The translations under genes and the position numbers were made by a program. A stretch of 64,000 nt of DNA from Alloacidobacterium dinghuense (GTDB lineage Bacteria; Acidobacteriota; Terriglobia; Terriglobales; Acidobacteriaceae): contig NZ_CP060394.1 of the NCBI RefSeq assembly GCF_014274465.1, forward strand, positions 1,116,001 to 1,180,000, in the 5' to 3' direction. Positions 51,562 to 60,184 of this stretch are shown piece after piece (within the stretch, counting starts at the first letter, position 1; the number at the start of each line of letters is the position of its first letter). The notes under the pieces are model-generated. The model saw only the letters and a list, made by a program, of their open reading frames with translations. It had not been told where the DNA came from and searched no databases.

Positions 51562-53772
51562 TTACCCAGCCTCGACCAGCCCATACCTCCGCTGCCACGC
51601 CTCGCGCAATCGAGTACGAACCAGCTTCTTCTCCTCATCCGTCCCTTCAGGACTCTCTACAAAACGAGCCGCCTCGGCCTTGGCCAACTCCAGCAACTCC
51701 CGATCACGCACCAGATTCGCCACGCGAAAATCCGGCAGCCCAGCCTGCCGCGTCCCAAAAAACTCCCCCGGCCCGCGTAATTGCAAATCCAGCTCGGCCA
51801 GCTCAAACCCATTCTGCGTGCTCACCATTGCCGCCAGCCGCTCCTCGGCCTGCGGAGACACCTTGCCACCCGTCATCAATACGCAATACGACTTCGCCGC
51901 CCCGCGCCCGACGCGCCCGCGCAGCTGATGCATCTGCGCCAACCCAAACCGCTCCGCATGCTCGATTACCATGAGGGTCGCATTCGGCACATCCACGCCC
52001 ACTTCGATCACCGTGGTAGAAATCAACACATCGATCTCGCCGCGCTGAAAGCGCCGCATCACAATTTCTTTCTCGTCCGAATCCAGTCGTCCATGCAGCA
52101 AGCCCAGCCGCAACCCAGCCAACGCACCCGCCTTCAGCGATTCGTACATCTCAGTCGCGGCTTTGAGCGTTGGCTTCTCAAATAAAGCTGGCGTTTTCGC
52201 TTTCTTCGCTGATTTCTTAGGCTCCTCTTCAGCCTCAGGAGGAGCAAAATCCAGCTCCGGCTGATCGTCCCGGGCACCCTCGATCACCGGATACACCACA
52301 TAAGCCTGATGCCCACGTCCCACCTGCTCGCGCACAAACTTCCAAACCTCATCCGCGCGCTCATCCGAAACCTGCCGCGTCACAATCGGCGTGCGTCCCG
52401 GCGGAAGCTCATCGAGCACGCTCAAATCCAGATCGCCATACAACGACAGCGCCAGCGTGCGCGGAATTGGCGTCGCCGTCATTACCAGAACATCGGGCTC
52501 TCCATCACTAGGCTTCTTCATCAGCCGAAAACGCTGCAGCACACCAAACCGGTGTTGCTCATCGACAACAATCAGCCCCAGCTTCGCAAACTCGACCTTC
52601 TCCTCGATCAGCGCATGTGTGCCGATGACAACATCAGCCTCACCCTGATAAATCCTGCTCCGCGCCAGCCGCTTCACATCGTCATCGAGCGATCCGGTCA
52701 GCAGCACAATCCGATACCGCCTCGAAGACTTCTCCAGCAGCTTCTTTGCCGCCAGGTAATGCTGGACGGCCAGAATCTCCGTAGGAGCCATCAGCGCGGC
52801 CTGGTAGCCGCTTTCAATGGCTACCAGCATTGCCTGCAGAGCCACAATCGTCTTACCCGAGCCGACATCACCCTGCAGCAGCCGCCGCATCGGCGAAGGC
52901 CGCCGCATATCAGCAACAATCTCGCCCAGCGCGCTCTTCTGCGCCGACGTCGGATGGAACGGCAGAATCTCGCGGATCGCCTCGCGTACTTTCTCGGTCG
53001 TCTCAAAGGCAATCCCGACGCGCTCCTTAAAGCGCCGCCGCTTCAACTCCAATCCCAATTCAAGGTAAAACAGCTCTTCAAAAATCAGACGCCTATGCGC
53101 GACAGTCCCCGAAGCTTGCAACTGCGTCATCGGCGTTCCCGCAGGGGGGAAGTGCACACTTCGCAGCGCCTCTTCGCGATTCGGCAAATTCAATCGCTCG
53201 ACCAGAGTACGCGGCAGCGTCTCCGCAACATGCCCCTCTAGCTCTCCGAGCAGGTTGTAGACAATCCGCCGAATCCACCGCGTAGTCAGCTTGTTTCCGC
53301 CCAGCGATTCATATACAGGAACAATCCGCCCAACCTCCAGCAGCTCCGATTCATCCTCGTCCGCAGTCAAAATCTCCACCTGAGGCTGAATCATCTTGAA
53401 GCCGCGCCCCGAGCGCGAAGGCTCGACCTTGCCGTAGAGCGCCAGCATCTGCCCCGGCTTGAACCTGTCTTTGAGATACGTGCCGTGAAACCACATGCAC
53501 TTGAGCGAAGAGATGCCCTGCCCAACCGTCATCTCGAAGATCGGCATCGCACGCGTCCGCAGCAGCACCGTACCGCGCACCTCGCCAATCACGCTCGCCA
53601 TCTCTCCCGGCTTCAGCTCACTCAAAGGCTGCGGATGCAGCCGGTCCTCATACCGAAACGGGAGGTGATACAGCAAATCCTCAACCGTCGAAACACCCTT
53701 CGCCTTCAGCGACTCGCCAATGCGAGGCCCAATGCCTTTTACAAATTGAACGTCAGTTTCCAGCCCCAGCAC
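51562..53772 (-). CDS. recG: ATP-dependent DNA helicase RecG
   Basis: RecG remodels stalled forks and branch points. From GTG 53772 the protein has 736 residues: wedge domain VQFVKGIGPRIGESLKAKGV, OB fold, helicase motif I LLQGDVGSGKTIVALQA, motif II IVVDEQHRFGVLQR, MTATPIPRTLALSLYGDLD, and RVGRGAAKSYC (motif VI QxxGRxGRG type: QLRGRVGRGAAKS). The frame is open to 53871, but those extra residues come from the repeat at 53826, and the GTG start gives the normal N-terminus. C-terminal region matches RecG. Confidence 0.95.
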   Translation of the reverse strand: MLGLETDVQFVKGIGPRIGESLKAKGVSTVEDLLYHLPFRYEDRLHPQPLSELKPGEMASVIGEVRGTVLLRTRAMPIFEMTVGQGISSLKCMWFHGTYLKDRFKPGQMLALYGKVEPSRSGRGFKMIQPQVEILTADEDESELLEVGRIVPVYESLGGNKLTTRWIRRIVYNLLGELEGHVAETLPRTLVERLNLPNREEALRSVHFPPAGTPMTQLQASGTVAHRRLIFEELFYLELGLELKRRRFKERVGIAFETTEKVREAIREILPFHPTSAQKSALGEIVADMRRPSPMRRLLQGDVGSGKTIVALQAMLVAIESGYQAALMAPTEILAVQHYLAAKKLLEKSSRRYRIVLLTGSLDDDVKRLARSRIYQGEADVVIGTHALIEEKVEFAKLGLIVVDEQHRFGVLQRFRLMKKPSDGEPDVLVMTATPIPRTLALSLYGDLDLSVLDELPPGRTPIVTRQVSDERADEVWKFVREQVGRGHQAYVVYPVIEGARDDQPELDFAPPEAEEEPKKSAKKAKTPALFEKPTLKAATEMYESLKAGALAGLRLGLLHGRLDSDEKEIVMRRFQRGEIDVLISTTVIEVGVDVPNATLMVIEHAERFGLAQMHQLRGRVGRGAAKSYCVLMTGGKVSPQAEERLAAMVSTQNGFELAELDLQLRGPGEFFGTRQAGLPDFRVANLVRDRELLELAKAEAARFVESPEGTDEEKKLVRTRLREAWQRRYGLVEAG

Positions 53773-53825
53773 AAAATGGATGCTAACAGGAACGAACGTC
53801 CATGTTTCTTCGCGCCTAAAACCTC

Positions 53826-53959
53826 GGGTGCCCCATCCTTTCGCGTAGTTTGCGAAAGGCTGGGAGAGCAAAATGTGAGTCCGCCGTGAAAGGGTAGAAG
53901 CACCGGCCTTTCAGGTCGGTGAATAAGCTGAGAATTCAAGAGGGGCTTTAGCCCCGGGC
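53826..53959. repeat. Tandem repeat unit 1 (families B and C joined)
   Basis: 134 bases: GGGTGCCCCATCC.. GGGAGAGCA (B), then AAAGGGTAGAAGCACCGGCC with TCAGGTCGGTGAATAAGC and GGGGCTTTAGCCCCGGGC (C). GGGGCTTTAGCCCC can form a perfect hairpin. Together with unit 2 it fills most of the 371-base gap between recG and the ABC transporter. Confidence 0.75.
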
Positions 53960-53960
53960 C

Positions 53961-54088
53961 GGGTGCCCCATCCTTTGCGTAGCAAAGGGTGGGAGAGCAC
54001 AACAGTTCGCAGCGCACGAAAGGGTAAAAGCACCAGCCCTCAGGCCGGTGAATAAGCTGAGAAATCCAAGGGGGCTTTAGCCCCGGGC
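53961..54088. repeat. Tandem repeat unit 2 (families B and C joined)
   Basis: 128 bases, a direct repeat of the unit at 53826 with the same order of parts. Differences include the stem of B (TTTGCGTAGCAAA instead of TTTCGCGTAGTTTGCGAAA) and CCAGCCCTCAGGCCGG in C. The spacer is a single base. Confidence 0.75.
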
Positions 54089-54143
54089 ATTCCTTGGTCA
54101 ACAGGCTACGCTGCTACACTGTCCCCACCCCAAGGGAGAACGC

Positions 54144-55049
54144 ATGGCCGCAGTCGTAGAACTGGACCACATCTCAAAGTCATACGAAAACAAAATCGCC
54201 GTAAAAGACTTAAGCCTACAGATCGACGCCGGAACCATGTTCGGCCTCCTCGGCCCCAACGGAGCAGGCAAGACCTCCAGCATCCGCATGATGGTCGGCA
54301 TCACCATGCCCGACTCTGGCACGGTCAGTCTCCTCGGAAAGCCCTTCACCCGTGAAAGCCTGAGGCAGATCGGCTACCTGCCTGAAGAGCGCGGCCTCTA
54401 CAAAAAGATGAAAGTCATGGACCAGCTCATCTTTTTAGGTGAGCTAAGGGGCCTGGACCCAGCGACGGCAAAACGGCGGGCCCACGACTGGTGCGAGCGC
54501 CTCCAGATCCTCGACGCAGCCGACAAGAAAACCGAAGAGCTATCCAAAGGCATGCAGCAGAAGATTCAGTTCATCGCCACACTTCTGCACGACCCTACGC
54601 TGATCATCATGGACGAGCCCTTCACCGGCCTCGACCCCGTCAACGCCATCCTCTTGCAGGACACGCTCGTCGACCTCAAGAAAGCCGGTAGGGCCATCCT
54701 CTTCTCCACCCACCGCATGGACCAGGTCGAGAAGCTCTGCGACGCCATCTGCCTCATCGATCGCGGCCACGCCGTGCTCTCCGGGGGCATGCGCGAAGTC
54801 AAGTCGCGCTATGAGCGCAACCGCGTCCTCATCGACTTCGAAGGCGACAGCAGTTTCCTCCAGCATCCCGCCATCGCCGAATATAAGGACTACGCCGACC
54901 ACGTTGAAATCACACTCAAGCCGCACGCCGACGCGCAAAGCCTCCTCCGCGAAGCCGCGCAGAAAGCGACCATCTACAAATTCGAGCTGATGGAACCATC
55001 ACTCGAAGAAATCTTCATCCGAACCGTGGGAGAAAAAATCGATGCGTGA
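54144..55049 (+). CDS. ABC transporter ATP-binding protein (NatA-like)
   Basis: 301 residues. Walker A LLGPNGAGKTSSIRMM, signature ELSKGMQQKIQFIA, Walker B LIIMDEPFTGLDPVN, and the H-loop ILFSTHRMDQVE. The signature deviates from LSGGQ (LSKGMQQ), typical for the NatA/CcmA branch with an ABC-2 permease. The C-terminal region (residues 215-300) is a non-ATPase accessory domain. It overlaps the permease gene by 8 bases. Sodium or peptide/drug export are possible substrates. Confidence 0.92.
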   Translation: MAAVVELDHISKSYENKIAVKDLSLQIDAGTMFGLLGPNGAGKTSSIRMMVGITMPDSGTVSLLGKPFTRESLRQIGYLPEERGLYKKMKVMDQLIFLGELRGLDPATAKRRAHDWCERLQILDAADKKTEELSKGMQQKIQFIATLLHDPTLIIMDEPFTGLDPVNAILLQDTLVDLKKAGRAILFSTHRMDQVEKLCDAICLIDRGHAVLSGGMREVKSRYERNRVLIDFEGDSSFLQHPAIAEYKDYADHVEITLKPHADAQSLLREAAQKATIYKFELMEPSLEEIFIRTVGEKIDA

Positions 55050-56286
55050 TACCTGGCTCATCGCAAAGCGTGAATACCTCGAACAGGTACGCGGCAAGGC
55101 CTTCAGGATCACGACCATCCTCATCCCCGTCATCTTCGCCGCCGTCATCGCCATCTCGTTTGTTGCTGACAAGTACTCGGGGTCCGGCAAGCACTTCACC
55201 GTCGCGGCCAACAACGCCACCTTAGCTGAAGACGTGCGCGAGCAGCTCCTCACCGACAAAGACGCCGATCTGCACGTCGATATCCTCGCTCCCGCAGCCG
55301 ACACCGACCGCCAGAAGCTCGTCGACCAGGTCAGCCAGAAGCAGATCGATGGCTTCCTCTGGCTCGTCCAGGACGCGAACGGGCAGACAGCCGCCGTCTA
55401 TGCCGGACGCTCCTCCGGAGACTTCTCGACCGCCTCGCGTCTCTCCGAGTCCGTGGACCACGCCATCCTCGAACAGCAGCTCACCGGCCACGGCGTCGCA
55501 TCAACCGACGCCACCATGCTCACCAAGGGCGTCAAAATCAAAACCCGTCAGGTGCGCGACGGCAAAGAAGTCGACTCGAGCACCTTCGGCACCTTCATCG
55601 CCGCCTACGTCATGGCCTTCCTGCTTACCTTCACCGTCATGATGTACGGCATGAACGTAGGCCGCTCCGTCATTCAGGAAAAGACCTCGCGCATCTTTGA
55701 GGTCATGCTCTCCACCGTCGAGCCCCGCGACATGCTCGCGGGAAAACTCATCGGCATCGGAGCCGTCGGGCTCACGCAGCTCGCCATCTGGGCCGCAGCC
55801 GCCGGAATCTTCCTGAGCACCGCCCTCGCTGCCACTCTGATGACCGGCGAATTTCAGATCCACATCTCCCTCCCCGAAGTCATTCTCTTCGGCGTCTACT
55901 TCCTGCTCGGATACGCCCTCTACAGCACGCTCTTCGCCGGCCTCGCCGCCACCTGCGAAAGCGAGCAGGAACTCCAGCAGTACGCGCCGCTCGCCGCCGT
56001 CCCCGTCTGGCTCAGCTTCAGCATGATCACCTTCATCATGAGCAATCCCAACTCCTTCTGGTCGGTGGTCGTGTCTCTCTTCCCGCCCTGTGCGCCCATT
56101 GCGATGTTCCTGCGCATCGCCTCGCAGTTCCCGCCGCTCTGGCAAATCGCTGTCTCACTCATCCTGCTGCTGCTCTCAGTCGTCTTCGTCGTCTGGTTCT
56201 CATCGCGCATCTATCGCATCGGAATCCTGATGTACGGCAAACGAGCCACCCTGCCAGAAATCTTCCGCTGGCTGCGGTATTCCTAA
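55042..56286 (+). CDS. ABC-2 type permease (NatB-like)
   Basis: A 414-residue membrane protein with a first helix near residue 25 (TTILIPVIFAAVIAISFV), a large extracytoplasmic domain (about residues 45-175), and five further helices from residue 190 (FIAAYVMAFLLTFTVMMYGM), including FGVYFLLGYALYSTLFAGLA. The topology and segment RSVIQEKTSRIFEVMLSTVEP match the NatB/ABC-2 type. It is the permease of the preceding ATPase by overlap. No regulatory gene is adjacent. Confidence 0.9.
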   Translation: MRDTWLIAKREYLEQVRGKAFRITTILIPVIFAAVIAISFVADKYSGSGKHFTVAANNATLAEDVREQLLTDKDADLHVDILAPAADTDRQKLVDQVSQKQIDGFLWLVQDANGQTAAVYAGRSSGDFSTASRLSESVDHAILEQQLTGHGVASTDATMLTKGVKIKTRQVRDGKEVDSSTFGTFIAAYVMAFLLTFTVMMYGMNVGRSVIQEKTSRIFEVMLSTVEPRDMLAGKLIGIGAVGLTQLAIWAAAAGIFLSTALAATLMTGEFQIHISLPEVILFGVYFLLGYALYSTLFAGLAATCESEQELQQYAPLAAVPVWLSFSMITFIMSNPNSFWSVVVSLFPPCAPIAMFLRIASQFPPLWQIAVSLILLLLSVVFVVWFSSRIYRIGILMYGKRATLPEIFRWLRYS

Positions 56287-56432
56287 ATCTGCCTCCGGCG
56301 GCTCCCTTTGGCAAGCTCAGGGCAGGCTCTGCGCGGAAAGCGGCTCGCCGCACGGGCCTTGCCAGCGAAAGAGCGGGAGACGGCACTGCCGCCTTTCACT
56401 GAAGCACGACACTGCACCCGCCAACAATGCTG

Positions 56433-56534
56433 TCATCCTGACCCTGAACGAAGTGAAGAGGAAGGATCTGCTTTTTCTAAGCTGCAGCAAGAAAAAGGGC
56501 GCGCCATCCTGACGCAGTCAGGGTGGGAAAGCAC
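56433..56534. repeat. Family A and B repeats in the gap 56287-56786
   Basis: The 500-base gap between the ABC permease and the phosphoesterase holds a family A copy (TCATCCTGACCCTGAACG to GGATCTGCTTTTT, 56433-56478) and a family B-like copy (GGGCGCGCCATCC to GGTGGGAAAGCAC, 56497-56534). No gene seen in 56287-56432 or 56535-56786. Confidence 0.65.
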
Positions 56535-56786
56535 GAACCCAACCCAACCAGTTATTCGATTGCCCAGTCCCTGAATGCAAAGACTTGGCATATGTAACGC
56601 AATGGAGTAAAACTTGTCTCTCAATCGTCGCCCGACATAACGCCGATGCGAGTGCCTACGAGTCGACTTAAGAAACGAAAGCAATTGCCGCTGCCCTATT
56701 AAAGTGTCGGCCGATTGCAGGCATTCTCCTGCGCTCGTCGTTAAGAGTAAAGACAACTAGCCTGTACTTCATGAATGGAGCCATGA

Positions 56787-58025
56787 ATGGCAAATGGAAC
56801 AGCACCCGGACTCGATGCTCTCCAACACATCGTCGTCTTGATGATGGAGAACCGCTCGTTTGACCACATGCTGGGCTCGCTCGGCGCCGACAATCCGCGC
56901 ATCGACGGCATTCAAAATGCGATCAGCAATCCAGATACGGCAGGCGCGCAAATCAAGCCGCAGCCACTGGCGGATTTTCAGGGCCAGCTCGACCCCGACC
57001 CCGATCATCATTTTCCTGCCGTCGATCTGCAAATCTTTGGCGGAGACACGAGCGAGAACCGCACAGCGAACATGCAAGGATTCATCAAGAGCTATTTCAA
57101 CCAGAGAAGAGACGTCGCGCACTCGCAGAAGATCACGTACTACTTCCCGAAAGAAAAGCTGCCCGTGCTGACGACTCTCGCGCAGGAGTTCGCCGTTTTC
57201 AATCGCTGGTTTGCATCGATCCCGGGACCGACGGTTTGCAATCGCGCGTTTGCGCATTACGGCACGTCCTTCGGGCGGGTCGACATGAATCTTTTGTATG
57301 TGAATGAACCATTCAAGAGTACCTACAGCCGCCTGATCAATGCGTCTCCGAAGCATACATCGAAGCTCTACTATTTCGACGTCGCCAGTTCCACGATTGA
57401 AATTGTCAACCTGCTCCAGAACCAGCCGGAACTCTTCGGCACTTTTGATCAGTTCATGGACGACTGCAGCAAAGGACAGCTCCCCGACTACTCCTTCATC
57501 GAGCCGAATTACAGCGACCACGACACCGATACGGGAGAGGCGGTAGCGAGCGACCAGCACCCCGACCACAACGTGCAGCAAGGGGAACTGTTCATCGCGC
57601 AGGTGTATATGGCCATCAAAAGGAGCCCGCTGTGGGCCAGCACAGCGATGCTCATCGCCTACGATGAGCACGGCGGTATTTTCGACCACGTGGTGCCTCC
57701 AGCGTGTCCTCCCGATCAATTCACAGCTTCGGCAAACGATACGGGAACAGGAAAAGAATTCAAATTCGACCGGCTCGGAGTGCGAGTACCAGCCATACTC
57801 ATCTCGCCATGGATTCCGAAGGGAACAGTCGTCGATCGCACCTTCGATCACGCTTCAATTCCAGGGACCGTAACGAAGTTTTTTCTGGGAGACTACGAGC
57901 CACGCTCTGTCCGCGAAAAGAATGCTGACGTGTTTCTTGAACCGAAGACGCAGCCCGTCGATCCGCAAAGAAATCTGCTTTCGCTCGCGACCATGCGAAA
58001 CGATTGTCCCGAGTTTGATGTCTAG
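56787..58025 (+). CDS. Phosphoesterase family (phospholipase C/acid phosphatase AcpA-like) protein
   Basis: 412 residues of the phosphoesterase superfamily: IVVLMMENRSFDHMLGSLGA at residues 12-31 (metal-binding Glu-Asn), PGPTVCNRAFAHYGTS with the candidate nucleophile Thr, LIAYDEHGGIFDHVVPP and GVRVPAILISPWIPKG. Members cleave phosphodiester or phosphomonoester bonds in phospholipids. There is no signal peptide or Tat motif at the N-terminus, unlike most members. GGAG lies 6 bases before the start. First gene of a three-gene operon with spacings of 21 and 25 bases. Confidence 0.88.
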   Translation: MANGTAPGLDALQHIVVLMMENRSFDHMLGSLGADNPRIDGIQNAISNPDTAGAQIKPQPLADFQGQLDPDPDHHFPAVDLQIFGGDTSENRTANMQGFIKSYFNQRRDVAHSQKITYYFPKEKLPVLTTLAQEFAVFNRWFASIPGPTVCNRAFAHYGTSFGRVDMNLLYVNEPFKSTYSRLINASPKHTSKLYYFDVASSTIEIVNLLQNQPELFGTFDQFMDDCSKGQLPDYSFIEPNYSDHDTDTGEAVASDQHPDHNVQQGELFIAQVYMAIKRSPLWASTAMLIAYDEHGGIFDHVVPPACPPDQFTASANDTGTGKEFKFDRLGVRVPAILISPWIPKGTVVDRTFDHASIPGTVTKFFLGDYEPRSVREKNADVFLEPKTQPVDPQRNLLSLATMRNDCPEFDV

Positions 58026-58046
58026 CGCAGGCAAGGAGACAGACCG

Positions 58047-58412
58047 ATGACACTGATTCAAGTCCCCAGACCGCCAAAAGAAGCAATGAACCCGAACCGT
58101 CCTGCAAATGCTTTGCTGTTGAAGCAGGTGGAGCACATGCACGAGGCAGAGAGGCGGCTCCCGTTGCGCTACCGCACCGAGATCTACGTCAATGCCATCA
58201 AGACGGAAGGGGAAGCCGCCCGGTACATCCGTGAAGTAACAGAGGCGATCCATCAAGCGCACGCAGACGCAACCAGGCAGCGAGTAAGGCCCGTACCAAA
58301 GCGGAAGACCATGCTTCAGATTGCTGCAGTTGCCGAAGAGAAGCCCGCGCCGAAACTCACGGGCCAAACCAAAGACGGTAAGAAGGCCAAAACCGCACCG
58401 AAGAAGAAATAG
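58047..58412 (+). CDS. Small basic hypothetical protein
   Basis: 121 residues. The N-terminal half is helical (ANALLLKQVEHMHEAERRLPL and YRTEIYVNAIKTEGEAARYIREVTEAI) and the C-terminal third is a lysine-rich, low-complexity tail. No signal or membrane segment. AGGAG lies 8 bases ahead of the ATG. It stands between a phosphoesterase and an outer-membrane barrel gene with short gaps, so it is probably co-expressed. Function unknown. Confidence 0.6.
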   Translation: MTLIQVPRPPKEAMNPNRPANALLLKQVEHMHEAERRLPLRYRTEIYVNAIKTEGEAARYIREVTEAIHQAHADATRQRVRPVPKRKTMLQIAAVAEEKPAPKLTGQTKDGKKAKTAPKKK

Positions 58413-58437
58413 CAATTCAATTTTTGAGGAGGGCGAT

Positions 58438-59862
58438 ATGCGATGGAGTGTGGCGGTGATCTTGTGGCTTACGTCTCTGCTGGCATTCGCCCAGGAGGGT
58501 AAGTTACAGGCGGACTTCCGGCGCGAAAGCGAACGCGTGGCAGAGGCCTGCAAAGGCACAGGTGTCAAGGGGATTCCCGGATGCAGTATCGAGCTCTTCA
58601 CCGATCATCCATTGCACATTGCGGCTGGTAGCATGTCGCCGCAGAACGGCTTCGCGCTCGGAGCGGCCTTCGTTGCCGGCCAGAACACCAAAAACTGGCG
58701 CATGACATGGGACGTCGACGCGGTGGGCTCGGTAAACGGCTCCTTTCGCGCAGGTGGCTACATGAAGATGATCCACACGCCGCCTGAGAACATTCATGTG
58801 CTGACTCCAGTCCCTTCCGGAACGGGCACAACAGGGTCGGCATCGGGAACAAAGCCGCCCAGTTTCATTCATCCCAACACCGTTCTGAATCTGTACGCCC
58901 AGGCGATTTCGCTGAACAAGCTGTACTACTTTGGGCTGGGCAACGACTCCACACTTGCGGGACAGTCTGTCTTCGGCATGACGCAGACAATTGTCGGCGT
59001 AAACGCCATCAAGCCGGTGTATGAATGGAAAGCCATCCGCGGCCTCAACCTTGCGCTGCTTGGAGAACTCAATGGCCGATTCGTGAGCGTGCGTGGCAAT
59101 CACGGCGAGTCGCAACCCTCGATTGGAGCCCTTTACACGGAAGCAACCGCGCCTGGCCTCAGCTCGCAGCCATCCATGGCCCAATTCGGTGAAGGCGTGC
59201 GCATCAATCCCAAATTTGGAGCCCGCTTCCAGCTGAACTATCAGGGCAGCTTTCAGCAGTTCGCGGCCTCGTCGGACTCTCGTCATTCTTTTCTGCGCTG
59301 GACGACCGACTTTAATCACACCTTTTATCTTTACGGATACACCAAGTCGGGGATGGTCAATACCGACGTGCATGGTCCGGACGAGTGCGCGCCGCTTAGC
59401 GAAAAGTGCCCGCCGGTCTCCCACTCGCGAAACCTCAACGGCTCGATCGGCTTTCGCGTACTGCTTTCCGAATCCTCCACGTCGTCAATCAACACAGTCC
59501 CGTTCTATTTCCAGCCCACCCTTGGCGGATCGGACATCAACGGCGCAATGGCGCTCCCAAGCTATCAGGATTATCGCTTCCGCGCACCGAACGTTTTCCT
59601 ATTGCGCGAGACCTTCGAGCACTCGATATGGGGCCCCTTCGGCTTCAGCTTTCTCGCCGACCAGGGCAAAGTCGCGGTTGCGCGCAGCGACATCGACTTC
59701 GATAACCTGAGAGACAGCTTCGCCGCTGGACTCACACTCAGAGCCGGCGGTTTCCCGATGGTCTCGCTCATGTTCGCCTGGGGAGGAAGCGAAGGGCATC
59801 ACAACATCTTCAATATGAACTCTTCGCTTCTCGGCGGATCAGCGCGGCCCTCCCTGTTCTAA
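58438..59862 (+). CDS. Secreted barrel protein with Omp85-like C-terminus
   Basis: 474 residues from ATG 58438 (AGGAGG 5-6 bases upstream); signal peptide VAVILWLTSLLAFAQEG. The body is rich in alternating beta pattern without POTRA domains. The C-terminal 100 residues resemble the last strands of Omp85 proteins: YRFRAPNVFLLRETFEHSIWG, GFSFLADQGKVAVARSDIDF, DNLRDSFAAGLTLRAGG and VSLMFAWGGSEG. No named family was recognised. Co-transcribed with a phosphoesterase. Confidence 0.6.
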   Translation: MRWSVAVILWLTSLLAFAQEGKLQADFRRESERVAEACKGTGVKGIPGCSIELFTDHPLHIAAGSMSPQNGFALGAAFVAGQNTKNWRMTWDVDAVGSVNGSFRAGGYMKMIHTPPENIHVLTPVPSGTGTTGSASGTKPPSFIHPNTVLNLYAQAISLNKLYYFGLGNDSTLAGQSVFGMTQTIVGVNAIKPVYEWKAIRGLNLALLGELNGRFVSVRGNHGESQPSIGALYTEATAPGLSSQPSMAQFGEGVRINPKFGARFQLNYQGSFQQFAASSDSRHSFLRWTTDFNHTFYLYGYTKSGMVNTDVHGPDECAPLSEKCPPVSHSRNLNGSIGFRVLLSESSTSSINTVPFYFQPTLGGSDINGAMALPSYQDYRFRAPNVFLLRETFEHSIWGPFGFSFLADQGKVAVARSDIDFDNLRDSFAAGLTLRAGGFPMVSLMFAWGGSEGHHNIFNMNSSLLGGSARPSLF

Positions 59863-59926
59863 GCCCGAAGTACTGAGCCCGATGTACCGAGCTCTTCTGC
59901 TTTTCACATCGAGCAGCACGAAAAAG

Positions 59927-60087
59927 GGTGCCCATCCTATCGCGTAGTTTGCGATAAAGCCTGCTCTGAGCGCAGCCGAAGGGGTGGGAAAGCACAGTCC
60001 ATCCCAACCGATGTCATCCTGAGCGAAGTCGAAGGACCCGCACGAGCAACGCTCGTGCGAATTGGTCTTGCCGAAGGCAAGACCAAT
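59927..60087. repeat. Family B, A and paired hairpins in the gap 59863-60184
   Basis: The 322-base gap holds a family B copy (GGGTGCCCATCCTATCGCG to GTGGGAAAGCAC, 59927-59995), a family A copy (60014-60059) with GCACGAGC/GCTCGTGC, and a perfect 12-base hairpin ATTGGTCTTGCC, GAA, GGCAAGACCAAT (60061-60087). The part from 60090 to 60184 is AT-rich and may hold the promoter of the next gene. Confidence 0.65.
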
Positions 60088-60184
60088 ATTCTCTTCGCTG
60101 ATTCCTTGCAATTATGTCGTGATAAGTACGCGATTTGATCGCTAGAATCACTTTTTGTCTATAGCAACAATTAGGAGATCCGGC

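Noticed and set aside
53773-53871. N-terminal extension of recG
   Set aside because: Encoded partly by repeat unit 53826; GTG 53772 gives the standard RecG start.
56769-57851. 360-codon minus-strand frame opposite the phosphoesterase
   Set aside because: Phosphoesterase motifs lie on the plus strand; the opposite frame has no domain.
58504-59424. 306-codon minus-strand frame opposite the barrel gene
   Set aside because: Barrel gene has signal peptide, ribosome site and operon context; the opposite frame does not.
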